Positions 49,001-62,846 of a stretch of DNA of 64,000 nt are shown here, piece by piece (position 1 is the first letter of the stretch; each line of letters starts with the position of its first letter). The position numbers were made by a program, and so were the translations under genes. The stretch lies in the NCBI GenBank assembly GCA_026874595.1, contig CM049308.1, positions 72,946,624 to 73,010,623 of the forward strand, written 5' to 3'. The notes under the pieces were generated by a model. It saw only the letters and a list, made by a program, of their open reading frames with translations. It was not told the origin of the DNA and did no database searches. Source of the DNA: Sipunculus nudus (lineage: Eukaryota; Annelida; Sipuncula; Golfingiida; Sipunculidae).

Positions 49001-52000
49001 TGCGGGCTTGTCTTATATTAGTTAAGATACCATACTTGTACAACTAAAAAAACCTGCGGCCTTGTATAATATAGATCTAAGAGCGGAATAAATGTACCAT
49101 TTAGGGGCATACACGTTTTGCGAAGGTGGAATTGATGAGAAAATGAAAGGTTATTATTTGAATAAATATGTCGTCTGTATAGGGATTATAGGACACGACT
49201 AGTCGGGAAATGACTAGTTCACTTCCAAAAAAAAAAAAAAAAAAAGAAAGGTAATTCGTTTAAAGTATAAAGGAAGTAATTCGTTTGATAAGACAGAACA
49301 ATACGACAACACGACCGGAAAACCAAAGGGGAACCGAATAACGATTAGCTCTTGGTAATAGAGTACAAAGCTTGTCACAAAAGGAAATAAACAGCAGTGT
49401 TATTTATGAGTTGGAATCATGCGATTCAGCGGGCAGAGATACTTGTGTCATTTGCTGTCAATTGTTTCAATATGCACATGCTGTTATTGTTTTGAGAAAC
49501 AGACTGAAGCTAAAGATTTAACTGGAGGGAAAAAAGGAATTTGCCATTTAGGGCTAGAAGCCTTGCCATTCATGGTATCAGCAGCGGTTGTAATTATATT
49601 TTCCAGATTTTGTTGTTCACATATTTTGATAGCTAAGAACCTACATGATTTTGCGAGGTGAATAATGTAATGCGAATTTTGCTGAGAAAAATTGTGTCAG
49701 TTAGTGAAAGTATTATGCCGGATGGAGGAAAGAATCTTTTATATTTGTTTGAGAACAGAAGCTTTTATGTCAAATGGGAACATAAATCACTTTGTCATTT
49801 TAGGGACAGAAACCATTATATCAAACCAAAATAAAAACCCCTGAAGCCGTGGAACTTAATGACCGCAAAAATGCTGTCAGTTGTGGACATCTTGCAGGGC
49901 TGAAGCGGATTAGTCTTATGACAGCTTTCTCTGTCTGGTAGTACAGGACAGCCTCCCCCATTGCTGATGCAGACAGGGACGGTAGGTTAGTAAACCTGGA
50001 AGAAAGGATAGTCAGGTTGACACGGGATCAATGCGAGGTGATCGAGAGCTGTAGCTAGTTCTTTCTCATGGACCACAGATAGGCCGAGCTCAACAACGTG
50101 GCGGGTAGAGTCGTTTGGACTGCTGCTGCGCAAGCGTGAACAGCCTACCTGGCTAAAGGGACAGGCGGACGTAATGCCAGCCGTCTTAAGCGGTCAGTAT
50201 TAGCGAATCCTCGCGTGTGCTAACCAGGGGTTGAGCGCTTGAACCCCGAAAAGCACACTATTTATTGACTGTGGGGGAGATTCCCGATCTTAGGGTCATG
50301 GGCATTTCTGACAGTATGCAAGACTGAGCCATTTGGACCCATTAGCACCGGAGCTGTTTCAATAGGTGCCTTGGGCATACACCGTGGGCAAATTCCTCAA
50401 AGCTTTGTAGCTGTTAGCTGTCATGCGACTCTCTTCATCAGGGTGTTCTTCAAAGCATCCTAATGTAAACGGATCTTCGTGTCATGAAAACTGCCAGACC
50501 ACTAAAGAGATGAAAGGTAAGCGCTATCTGAGTTTCATGTAACAGTTGCAAATTCTCTCCCCATGTAAACGTTAAAAAATACAAAAGCTGTATTTTTATT
50601 TTCAATTTAATATCGTATTCAATCAAAATTAATTGCGATGCAGTCATGAGCGTGATGGCGTTTTATGACACTTTTTTAATTTAAGAGTTAACATATAAGT
50701 CTAATTTCAGAATTTCAGAATTTCGAGTAGCATAAACTTAAACCTTGCATCGCACTTAAACTAAAATTTAACTTTTGTACATGTATTTAATTATAAACAT
50801 CAGTTCGAATGATCTTAATCAGATATAATGTTATTTCCTTTCGTGGAGCCTAATTTTGAAATACTCATTAAAGGTAAACTAACTGGAGTATACAGGTAAA
50901 AGTCCATAATTTGTTCTTGTGTGTAATATTTCAGCGACTAGTTCACGATTTGATGTGGAAAAAGTTCCATGTAACCTTTTAAGTATTTACTTGCTGTTTA
51001 TCCAGTCTGAATCTTCCATTATTCAATATTTCATTAACGATTACATTTCAGAATAAAGTGCAAATATCATGTAGGAACAAATAGGATAAATTTCATCAGC
51101 ATCTAGTTAACTAAGCCATGTCAATAGAAACCGAACTCTTTCATTACATTGGACTGATTTAAAGTAAGATGTTACGGCTTAGGGGATATTTAGAAGACAT
51201 TATATATAAAAGCCGTGGTATGTATTCCTCGGATCTAAGATATATGTTTGCCTTTTGAAACTCTCAGTCAGTCTGTAAGGACGTAGACGCAGAATTAAAT
51301 GGATGAAATATTCTATATTGCCCACTCTGTCCTGAGATATTGCTAAATGTATCATCAGTAGGTATACTTTTATTGATCGTGATTGCAAGTTCTCCTCTTC
51401 CGAACGAAACCAATATCAGTTTTCTTATGACGAGAAAATTGGCTCACGCAAGAAATTATTCGAGTCGTCATGAGAAATAAGGATAGATTTCGATAAATTT
51501 TGTGAATGTTTTCACGCTAGTGATCTCATGACTGGCAACATATAACATCAGTTCAATTATGCTGAATTTGAAGTACAGATATTTTCTCAAAGAAATTCAA
51601 CTATTCAACTATATTAATCTTTATATCACAACTCTCATATCTAACAGGAGAAGTGATACACGCGGTATAAAAAAACTACTGTATGATTGCATGGTTTATT
51701 CATTTATTCATTTTTTTTAGAAACTTTTCCAAGAGTCGGAGAAAATTTATTTTGTATTTTGGAACACATGGAACAACCCTATCCTGGTGTAATGATCTCT
51801 CGCTCATATCCACATATTGTATTAATGTTCTGATTAAGTAAAGCCTTCAAACAAGCCCGTCATACATAAAAAAAAACGGTTAACTGCCAAAGTCAGCATT
51901 TTGCTAGGGAATATACTAAGTGTAGGTAGGGGATATATTCCATATACTCGCGCACGTTTTGAGACCATACAGTTTCTCAGAGACCGAGAAACAGAAAATT

Positions 52001-52154
52001 GTGGACTGTCGTAAACGTTCAGAATTACTGCCTGTCCTTGCTTAACCGGATCTCGACACCACTTCCGTCACAACACCAACATCTGTTGCTGGCATATAGC
52101 AGAGCTTGAGCAGCAAGCCCGGCTTTAGAATCCCACCTGCCTCTTTACGTATAA
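46014..52154. other. Unassigned non-coding stretch
   Basis: No gene recognised. At 46850-46945 gatcaatcgctt, atcgattattcac, gcaatgcatcgattaatcgattg resemble ATCGATTAATCGAT-rich ends of hAT-like elements. A poly-A run lies at 49228-49246. The segments 47640-48470 and 49850-50420 are less AT-rich single-copy DNA without coding support. Frames of 60-80 codons have no domain. Confidence 0.35.
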
Positions 52155-52233
52155 AACTACAGCCTTAGCGTGAATTATAGATGCACGCAGGGTTGTAGTT
52201 ACGTGTCTAACACAAACTACAGATGACACAAGG
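52155..52233 (+). repeat. Diverged direct repeat, copy 1
   Basis: aactacag, gcgtgaattatagatgcac, ttgtagttac and aaactacagatgacac occur in the same order and spacing at 52571-52653. The outer aactac and inner gtagtt are inverted to each other. Confidence 0.7.
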
Positions 52234-52570
52234 CTTAAAAAGTTGGTTTCTAATGCAGGCATTTTTTGGTACAGAAATCCGTGCCGGAGGGCAATCTGTT
52301 TACCTAGTTATTATAGGTTTTCCATGAAAAAAAATTCACATGATGAGGATCCAACATTATAATAGTATAACGTTTCGTTGAACAGGTATAAAAGCACATA
52401 ATAACAAAATAAAATGATTATATTTCTCGAAAGAAATGTCCGATTGGCCGGAGGTCGAAATCGGCAAATTTCAATTGAAATTCAAATTGAAAAAAATGAG
52501 GCTGTGGGGTGGGGGAATACTTGATGTGCTGTGCCTGTGAAACTAGCTTGTTTTTGGCCTTACGGCAAAG

Positions 52571-52653
52571 AACTACAGATAGTACGTGAATTATAAATGC
52601 ACATAGGGGAGTAGTTACAAGATTATCACATACTATAGATGACCTAACAGAGG
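52571..52653 (+). repeat. Diverged direct repeat, copy 2
   Basis: aactacag, acgtgaattataaatgcac, agtagttac and atactatagatgacc match 52155-52233 with roughly three quarters identity by eye. 337 unrelated bases separate the two. Confidence 0.7.
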
Positions 52654-55415
52654 TTTAGATGGTGGCCCCGCATTCTAGTACCTGCAGCGGGAATGAATGG
52701 CGCTCTGACCCGCTTGAAATACCATATTTATGTTCTACAAATCATATAAATGGCTGAGTAACACGAGCTCAGACAAACATTCAATTTCCGCTCAGCGCTA
52801 TTGAAAGGCTTTCGAAAAGAACAGCGTGAGCCGACCAAGTGGTAATAAAGATAATTGCCTGGGTTTGATATAAGTTATTCAGTACTGTCTTAAGATAAGG
52901 AAAATTCAATATTTTCTCTGGTTTCATCCTTCCCTTTCAAATATCACAGGCCCAGCATAAAAATACCTTGTTTTTATATAGAGAATTTGCGTGTATGTAA
53001 TATTAGTAATATCAAGTGACAAATAATTGTTTATTCTGTTCTAGGCCTTCATTTTAAATCACATGCACAAGAACCTTTATTCGCTGATGTTGTTAATGAT
53101 AAGATCTCTTATATGAGTATTATCAGATTTCTCTGGCAATATTATTGGCACTTTTAAATCTAGCGTCTTTGAAGAATATCTAGGTTGGCAGTTGCTGTTA
53201 TGATTTTGTCATTAGAAAAGAAGTCAACGTTATCAGCAGAACAGACCGTATCAATAATCAGCGGGTATTGAGACGATTACCCAGTGACCCGGAAATAGTC
53301 ACCTAGAAAGTCATTAGCTTATCCAGTAAAAAAGACACTTTTCTGACGTGTTTGTTGTTACTTCAATGATAAGTTACACTTTGTGCCACTAACATGTATG
53401 CGTGAGGCATAACACACCGGAAATGCATCGATGATGCCTTACCATAAACATTCGTTTTTACCGTACAGAATCTGGTTTTCCATATCTACTTCTTATATAT
53501 TTTCTTTTCCTTGGATTTAATGTTGAAACCAATGACAATGAAGGAACAACGTCACATGAAAACTAAAAATAACGTTTAATAAGCTTCATGATAAAATTGC
53601 ATTAAAACGGAATATTTCAAATATATCTCGCGTTCATTATAAGATGAGATCCTAGATATTAGACACAAGAAATCAAACAAAATTGGCCCTAAACAATAAC
53701 CCTAAGAGGGAAGCAAACATACCCCCACTCCATCAATAAGACTCGTACTTTTGTGTATGAAAGAAAATATAAATATTAACCCTCAAAACATTTAAACAGA
53801 TGAACAGGCGAAATAAAGTTAAGTCTATTTAAACTTAAACTTGCTTTAAAAAACTCTTTTACCAGTGAGCACGATCACTGCAAACACAGTTAATTATTCT
53901 TATCATGTAATTTCGCACAACTGAATTGAAAAAAAAATCTTAAAAGGGGATCAGCAGCCTATTTTGCATGTTGTATAAACACGAAAAAATAGTTTCTTCC
54001 CTTCAAAATAATATTGCCCTATAACTGTTTGCTTACTCCTGTAAACGAAAATTAAAAACAGTAGACAGGGCGCGATCATAGGTGTCAACATAAACTTAGC
54101 GCGTGCATCGCCCAGGCCACAACACATGTCAATCATGAGATGCTCTGACTGACTTGGCCCCAAAAACGTTATACTGGTTCCGCTGACTGAAACATCGCGT
54201 GTTGCGGCTCACAACCGGACCGTTGGTCACACGGCCTTGTTATAGTAAGCAGAAACACGTGGACTGTGTTTACCAACACGAAGAGCCATAACAAGGTGTT
54301 AAACATCCGTATGCGAAGACACAGACAGGTGCTGGGATGGTTTTTTGCTTGGAAACTGTTGTATAAAGCAAAACTGAACTGATGTGTGAACGAATAGGTA
54401 TAATGTTGCTCCTGATTATGTACCTTTAAGAAAATCAAATGATTACCATCGTGCACGTAATCTTCTCATCCAGTTATCTACGATATGGCACCACACACAG
54501 CCCTCTCCACCCAGCAACATAAAAAAAGTTCTTAATATAGCAATAAACAGAGAAGGCACAATAAATCACCGCATACCCTAGCAACTGCCATCCCCGTCTT
54601 TTCTCACCCAAGCAGAAGCCACAACACACATATCCATGGCAAATCTCACTTCCTAACAAAATACAACAAAGATATCATCACACAGCGTACTGCGCCAAAA
54701 TTAAAAAAATCGGTCTGATTCGAACCCCTAAGAAACGATTACGGACCTCCTGGCCCCTTCCCTGTATCCTCTTCTGACGTTCAAACAAAAAGAAGGATCT
54801 TAGGATCTTCCCCATAAAGGAAATGCATCACACATAAATAAAATAAGAATTTTATGCTTCACTTAAGCGCCCAGCCATAAAATCAAGTTGTACTTGGGGT
54901 TTGGCCGGGTCTTCCCGCAACAGCACACAGGTATTTGTTTGGATTCGGTAACGCTTTGTGATAAGGTAACGAGCGTTGTCTGAGACGCCAATTTATTACT
55001 GTCTGCCCAATGGGCCCAGTCCTCCCTTTAGTGTCTGAAACATAGATCTAACTGTCTGGCTATAACTCCTGATAGTGACGGCTCACCTCTTCATGACAAC
55101 AAAAACTAATTATTTGGACCTTGATTCTCAGGCTGAGGTTTTCAAGTACAGTATGCGGTAAACATGAGGAGACAGGACCATAGTTTCCTGGAATATTGTG
55201 ATGGGTACCGGGTGGAGACTGCATATTATAGCTTGGGGAGGGTCCGAAGGTAAGCCATCCTAATGTTTAAACTAAATGAATCACCTGTCTCATTTCAGCA
55301 GATTCATTAATTACGTAATCGACTGCCACACGATATTCTGATTTTAGTTTGAAATGATTTCTTATTTAGTTTTGTCCTTCCCGTCTGCACTGCTTACTCT
55401 CTGTCTATCTGGTCT

Positions 55416-55418
<3 letters not shown>
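52654..55418. other. Unassigned non-coding stretch with a possible SINE remnant
   Basis: No gene recognised. On the minus strand at 54716-54726 GGTTCGAATCA is a good tRNA-type B box, preceded by gccaggaggtccgtaatcg, so a degraded tRNA-derived SINE is possible. Minus frames at 53951-54659 (up to 95 codons) show no domain. Confidence 0.35.
54716..54726 (-). mobile_element. Possible SINE remnant marked by a B box
   Basis: GGTTCGAATCA fits the pol III B box consensus at all but the last position. The T-arm pairing and the A box are not convincing. Confidence 0.25.

Positions 55419-55472
<54 letters not shown>
55419..55472 (+). repeat. (CT)n microsatellite
   Basis: About 26 CT units followed by a short T run. 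Confidence 0.97.
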
Positions 55473-55473
<1 letters not shown>

Positions 55474-58400
55474 TTTTTTTCTCACTCACACACTTAATTA
55501 CTTTTTCTTAATTAACAATTTATCAGATCCACGTACAAATCATTATTTTACTTTTGTAAGTGATGCCTCAGTAATCGAACATGGTTTGCTATTAAATGTA
55601 GTATACAGTATTTTCCAGAATAGGTTCTCAGACGTGGTCGATGTCACGTGCCTGTTATATGTGACGTAATCAATGGGCTGGCGTCAGTTAGTGATTTCCC
55701 AGAAAAGAAAGTAATAAAATAGACTGACATAATGGAACCCATATTGAAAGCAAAGCAAATTGGCGGAGATACTTCTGCTGTGCAATTTAATCAGAGTAAA
55801 CGCAGAGTTATTATGCGAATTCGGCTCGGGGCCAAAATTGTTTGTGTCTTATAAACTCTCTTCCCTCCCTGTATAAAAAATCGACCCCGCTGGCCGGAGT
55901 CTCTGAAAGGACAATGTCTTTAATGAGAACCGACACTTATTGACAGCCTGTAGAGTTTTTACGGTATAAATTGAAATAAATGGGCTTAGAAAACCACGGC
56001 GTGTATATCCCCGGAGAGCTCGAGTGAGCAATCACTGCACACGGCCCGCTCGCTGGTTATTCAATCGGCGTACGTCGTCGAGATTTCAAAAGGACGTAAT
56101 TGTAAAGGTACGCTTTTCCCCTGTCGGCCTTAATCAAATTGGCATAACATAAACAGGGAACTGGGACTTGTGAAAGGAAATTTCATTTCTCTATAGAAAA
56201 CCTTGAGCCACCCAAAGGAAGTCCCACTCGGTGCAGCCATTCATGCCCTCGGCTAAAGAAGTCATCCTTTTCAGAGCCATTTTAAACAACACGGTCACGT
56301 GACTCTCCGTGGAAGCTGAAGTACATGGCTAAATGATAACGTTCACGGATAATATCTAAGAAAAACATACTAAGTAAATAAACTTCCACCTTTACACGAG
56401 AGCGAGAGCATCATTTAAGAAATGGTTCACTCAAGGTAAACCCAGAAATACCGCAGTCTCTATACAGTGCTAGGATAACACAAAGAAGTATTCAGACGAA
56501 CTTGCATATACACAAACACACATAGTTGGCTGCAAATAACTGTATGGTGCCGTGTCAGTATTCCAGGTTTTTGTAAGTAGGGGCTTTGAGAACTCAGGAA
56601 TTCTCAACAGATATTAAGGTAAAAAAGCTACCGTCTGTCGTTTTAACAAAGTTTTAACTCTGTATTCACCACAGGGCTATGTTCTATCTCTGAGGTCACA
56701 TAAAGTTGAGAATAATAATAATTATGCATGCTTTTAATATGAATATAACTAAACGTAACGTCGAAAGGGTTCAATGACTGTACCGTTAACTGTATAGGTA
56801 AATATAATCGCCGCCATATTTTTTTTTAGGAACGATATCTTATTTTGGTGTCCTACGTTTTGAGGTAACGCCTGTGTAAACCTATTTCCAAAGAAAATTG
56901 CTTAAATACGGTACAGCTGACGGTCCAAATTTAGAGTCACCTGCTCCAGCCCATTTCAATATCAGAAATGTCATGAGTCACCTTTGTTAGAAGCACAGCT
57001 GCGTCAGACATGCGTTGATTAGTGGAGGTTTGACAGAATCACATACATTTAAATAGCTGTATTCTAACTGGCTGCGGTCGCTTAGATATAATTCAGGCAA
57101 TCAGACCTCAACCACGGATCCTTGAATGTAAATGTTAACATGGCCGTTTACAATGTTTACATGCTACAAAAGACGTATTAAAGAAGACTTTAAGGAGTCT
57201 TTGGTGATACATTACGGGTTTTCATATTTCAGCAAAAAGAAAAAAAATACTCCTGTTTAGCAGAGCTTAATTATTGAAGAAAAAATTTTTATTATTCCTT
57301 TTTAGCAGAACTTCATAATGTAAAGTTTTAGCACAGATGAATGTGTGATCGGGTTTGCCATAAACTTGTGTTAGGGGATTTTATAAGTACATAAATTGAC
57401 TCTGGTAAAGAGAGACGAACAGTTTATGTTAAACGTTTCATGTACTCTAGTTTAATAGAATTATATCCAAGCATCTTTTTAAGCTGGTCTCCGTTAATGC
57501 CTTTGGTCAGAATGATAATGAGCAAAACTAGAATATAGCAACTTGGATTTAACTGATCATATAAAGGCAATCTAAGTCGTTCACAGCTTATTCATTGAAG
57601 ATATCCATAGAAAAACGTGTTATAAATTCACAGCTATAAGATTTCATTTAATAGCACTTCAAAGAGCCTTTAAGTATTCTTTTTGGTTACATTGTTACCT
57701 TGTTCCTCTATTTTCGGGCGGCTTGTTTATATAAACTTACAGTATGTCTTTTCAATAAACATCCAGTATATACTTGAAAACGAATCACTCTAATGTTCTT
57801 ACAGATCGAACCGTTTCCTACATGCTTTATCTGAAGAGCCTTTTCAGCCAATGTTACCTTTTGGGAGGATTTCGATTATTGAAACATTTGGACTGAAAAA
57901 AAGGATTCATATTGTACAAGAGTTTATATAAAAAAAATGGATCTTTAAACAAATATTGGCAATAATTAAAAACGAGGATCTCCAACCTTTTAAATATTAG
58001 CTCCATATTCCTTGCCCCCTTTCATTAATATATATGATATATTATATACATTATATGATATATCGCGGCATCCGTAAACATTAACATATATATGTATATA
58101 GTGTTAAATGATATAATCCAATTTGCAAATGTTAGTCATTATGTTTTCACATGTGATGTTTACCAATGTCATTGAAATAGAAATGTGTTCTCAGAGTAGT
58201 TAATTTTTAGATGGTGACTATAGTAGGGGCTCGCAAATTAATACAAACACTTTCAAGGAGGACATCTCACGGGTAGACAGACGAATCAGAGTCTTGCAAA
58301 TAACGTTTTACGATAAGGAACCTTTCAACTTCCGTACATATGCTACGCTCCTCACGCTGCGCGGGTATACAAATCTGACCAGTCTGATTACAACGGGACA

Positions 58401-59768
58401 GACCAACGAGAGCGAGTGTCGATGTTTAAAATTTTAGGCTGGATGCACACTGCGACACCATGCTATCATTGGTCTGATTATATTTCTTGGCTCTGTGCGC
58501 ACCCTGGTGTTCAGACCGAGAGAACTTTGCGATGCAAAGCAGCGGTTAAACGAAAAACTGATCTGGGACGACTGCAGTTTATTAACATATGCAACCAACC
58601 ACCCTCAGTTGCATGCATCGTTTTCTGTTTGTCAAATTGGGCGAATGTACCGTGTTTTACTAACAGAGTGTAGATAAACAAATTTAAACATTCTTATCAG
58701 AGTTTTTATAACAACCTTACTCAGCAGAAATAACCTACTCTGGGGCATCCATATGTACGAAAAACAAGTCAGACATTACATAGATTCTACAGATAAGACA
58801 GGTACATAGCTAGCTTTAATGAAATTAACAAATACAATATGCCAAAATAGATGATAACGGGGTCGGTCAAATAGAGGTTAGCTATGTAACTTGGAAAATT
58901 AGTATATTGCTGCAAGAACGGATAAATACGGGTTCAACTTCTTCTCATGTTATTACTGACTTCGTTTTTTTTTTCAAATATCCGTTCAGAAATTGTAACT
59001 GTAATAACAGGACACTGAACCATTATTCGTCATTTTCTTATATAGAACTGGAGGTTCGGAAGCCAAAATAACATCTATGATACGGAGAGATTTTGATAGC
59101 ACCTCTGTGCAAGCAGGGAGGTCTGGCATCATAAAAATGTCATATCATAAAAAATAGCCTGTGAATATTATAGAAGAAGATTGCTCTTCCGTGGGGTCAG
59201 ATGTCCCTGGTTTTTGGCGACACAAGGTTAATGTGAACTCCGTGTTCCGCCACTTCCCCACAAGCTCGACCGAGATCCACAAATAATGAAGCGGTTTTAG
59301 ATCCATAGGGCGATAGGGACGCGTACCAGTCCCAGCCCATGCGTGGCCTGAACTCATTTCTTCCAATTTGATCGACGCGGGAAGGGCCATTTTGACCCCT
59401 CGCCTCATAATTTCTTGCCCCGCTCCGCCCTCCTCGTAATACACACTCCCCTAATGCCACCACTGGCGCAGAAAACTCCTTAAATACCACCCGTTCTTAT
59501 CCACTAATAAAGCCGCTTAAGATTACACAGGAACAAAACTACGGACTCATTTCTTGCCCTGGATCCTATTTCTATTTTATTGGTTAGAGTTTAAGGCTCC
59601 TTTATGATACAAATAAAGAAATATTTCACGATTCGGTGTATTTGGTTATCAGTTTTCTTGATTGTATGTGTGCAGTTTCTGAACTGAAAAAAAAAATGGA
59701 AAAAACGTTTTTGAACAACAATTGTAAACTATTCTTTTAAGTTTACACAAATTTACCCCACCCCACCC
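55473..59768. other. Unassigned stretch with segments of possible regulatory character
   Basis: No gene recognised. 55740-56110 and 59180-59520 are less AT-rich than their surroundings and contain TF-like motifs (tttaatgag, cttattgacag, ggtcacgtgac at 56292). At 58025-58105 atatatgatatattatat and related palindromic TA-rich pieces form a local inverted repeat cluster. Two 97-99 codon minus frames overlapping at 59145-59490 lack domain features. Confidence 0.35.
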
Positions 59769-59826
59769 TCTCTCTATCTCCTCTCTCTCTCTCTCTCTAT
59801 CTCCTCTCTCTCTCTCTCTCTCTCTA

Positions 59827-59866
<40 letters not shown>
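59769..59866 (+). repeat. (CT)n microsatellite with a higher-order period
   Basis: CT tracts of growing length are separated by repeated tatctcc interruptions at about 59774, 59798 and 59826. This indicates that a larger unit (24-28 bases) was duplicated. Confidence 0.95.
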
Positions 59867-59870
<4 letters not shown>

Positions 59871-61992
59871 GCAATTTTGCTGCGCTTAACATGGGAACAG
59901 TTAGAGAAATAGGGTCATAATACTGAAATACGAAGGCGTATCCGGACGAATTGTAAACAACCGAGACCAGAAATGTACAAAAACAATTAATTAATCACTG
60001 CATTATCAAAATTAATTAACGAGAAACACTCGCTGAGCGGCAGTACCAGCTCTCGAGTACCTCGGCGACTAATGATGATTCTCATTTACGACTAATTAAA
60101 CAAAACGGATGAAGTCATAAATTAAAAAATCTAAAGTTTATGCTTTCTAGATTAGATTGCTTCTTATATCTCACACAGCTGCAGGACGCAGCCTAGGGGT
60201 CCAGGCGAGTGACGATAGGGCGGAAGGCACACACTGCACTCTGCTATATTGGGATTGTAGGTATATGAATTTTATCCCCACAATGCACTTGGGTTCTAAA
60301 CACACCGACAGGGTATTTATAAATGTAATATAGAGAGTAATGTATTTCGTTCTAATGCATTGGAAAAGAAGTGTTTCAAATCAAGTTATATAAACTTTTT
60401 TTGTGTTAAGAACTTCATGGAATAAGTAATATTTTGTAAGCATGCGCATGTGAAATGTAATCATCCCACTTTGCCAAAATATGTGGGATTTAACCAATCC
60501 CCCTGTATTGACGCCCCTGCATAAGGCATAAAACGAATCCATAGTAAGAACACTTCCACTGTCTTCATATATGGAACATATTCCACCATATGTTAGCAGA
60601 ACTTAATCCTCATTGTTATAATCTTGCCAAATTGGCATGACAGAAAGTATATCTAATTGTTATATAATCATTTAAAATTCAGGACTCGGTTTTTTTCTAC
60701 TTAATTTGATTCGTGGAAACCGATTGTTTTTTAAGTAATTTTCTATTAATGCTCACAAACAACTGACTTTAAGGTTGACCTATACATAAGAATTTCCAAT
60801 CATTTTGTTAACCATTAAATAAACACAGCACCTAATGTGGAATGTCTTATTTTACATGTCATTTTAACATCTTATTTTACCATAATTAACGCACAGTATG
60901 GAATATAAGATGTTTTATTAGATGTCTCACTGGCGTATCAAAAGCCAGCACACACGGCATACATTTGGAAATAGTTCCAACAAGTTTTGAGCGTCCACCT
61001 AGTAAGCCCTGAATGCAAGGTCAAGGGTCAACCGCACTTAGGACAGCACTCCCAGAAGGATGTATTGAACCAGCCAGGGTATTATTTACCCAGTAAATAC
61101 GACGGTTAATTCTTGACATTTACTGTCCGATGATATGGTGTGGTGTCGTGCCATGATTTTGGTCTGATATAAAGAAAAGCGGTCGATCTGCCTCCAACAT
61201 CTTCCTTGACACACACATGTAAGGTCGAAACGTGTCGTTTGCTCGTTGAAGTGTCGTTTCTGGAATCGGAGGCTTCTTTTAAAACACATAACTGTTAAAG
61301 GTTATCGGTGGGGACGTTCATATCACCATTCAAATCAAGCACACAGCTTATTAGACCAGCAAATATCAGTAATGTCAAAAAGGCTTTAGATGTTTGAGAA
61401 CACATTTTATTTATTCATAATTTGGAGCCACTGTTCTATTAAAATTCTAAAAATGTACATTTGACATGAAATTATGGCAATATCGTTATTTGTTTACTGC
61501 ATCTTGCGACCCAAATAATATAAAGATAAATGTTTTATAGACATTAGATTGGATAACAACAGAATAAGAATACATGTATATATTTAATCAGGCATATAAG
61601 TTATTTCAGTTCTAGATTAATTCGCAACAGTCACGTTTACATGGTAACAGTTGATGATACTAGTGACAGCACAGTTGTTTAAATTGACTAAATGTGGTAT
61701 AATTGATTATAATTCATTTTGAGGTTTTTGGTAATCAATCGAATGACTTGGTTGTGTTTAATTTTGGCAGCTGTCGGTAATTATAATACGATGTTTCTGT
61801 CTACTAACTGATTGCACCACTCGTCCCAGATTTTCATTAATTTGTGAACTGATGAATTCAGGCAGCTGCCAAAAGAAAGTTATGCTTCCTCTGCGTTAGG
61901 CTTTATATACCTAATGAAGCTACCACCACAACAATCCAACAAATGCGCCTTTGATCCAAAGAATATGTTGTAATGTTAGGGCTTCAATAACT

Positions 61993-61996
<4 letters not shown>
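59867..61996. other. Unassigned stretch, includes an ATTA-rich cluster
   Basis: No gene recognised. From 59985 to 60130 there are caattaattaatc, aaattaattaac, gactaatgatg and gactaattaaac, a dense set of homeodomain-type TAATTA cores. The rest is AT-rich single-copy DNA. Confidence 0.35.
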
Positions 61997-62077
<81 letters not shown>

Positions 62078-62122
62078 AATATATATATATATACATATAT
62101 ATTTATATATATATATATATAT
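61997..62122 (+). repeat. (TA)n microsatellite with scattered interruptions
   Basis: About 60 TA units, interrupted by atacat, aaat and atttat variants in the right half. Confidence 0.97.
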
Positions 62123-62846
62123 AATACAAATGTTATATTCTTATTATTTATCAGTTGTCGGGCGTGCAAGGAATTTCGAGATTTGAAGCGAATCGTCAGT
62201 ATAAATCCTGCAAATCCTAAAAAAACTAGGACACATTATACCATCGAATGTTGTCAAATTCTATCGGTGTCTTTCCGAGTAACCCCCTCAGCAAAAAAAA
62301 CAAACAACCGTTGGTGTTTATATGACTCCAATATCAGAAATTATATAATTAGGAAAAAAAATTGTTCCGTACTTTATGTTAAACCTTAGTTTACATATGA
62401 ATATTTTCTTCTGAAGAAGAGACGAACACAAAAAAAACTACCACTTTTATCGATCACGGTTTGATTACAGATCAGCTTTAACACAGAATATGAATCAAAT
62501 GCCAGGTTTTGAAAATAGTCCAAACTACACCTTAAATCTAGTATGAAAAAACTAGTTAGAAACCATCCCAGATCTTAGAACCCATATTAAAATCACACGT
62601 AAATTAGCTTTTAGGTAAATGTGTACCATATTAACCCCCATCCCTCTCATTACCCTCAAATCCATTATCCATTGCCTATGTGTATCTGGTTTCATGCTTC
62701 AACGCTGAGTGATTTTCGTAACAGCTTAGCAAGACAGGGAAGGTCAGAAATTTCCATTACACCCCCCGTATCCGGTCAGCACACCCTTTTTTTATTAGCC
62801 CGGAAACCATTTGTTGCTCTTGTAATTTGACTATGTTTCCTTGCAG
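62123..62846. other. Unassigned stretch ending in the splice acceptor of the right-edge gene
   Basis: Likely intron or upstream sequence of the gene at 63628. A branch-point-like ctgac is not obvious, but the tract ctatgtttccttgcag is a fair acceptor. No TATA box or CpG-rich start was found close to it. Confidence 0.35.

Noticed and set aside
58416-58673. 85-codon frame with Cys and Trp residues
   Set aside because: A second plus frame is open over the same bases, and the sequence resembles a dispersed repeat (ggatgcacactgcgacac); no domain.
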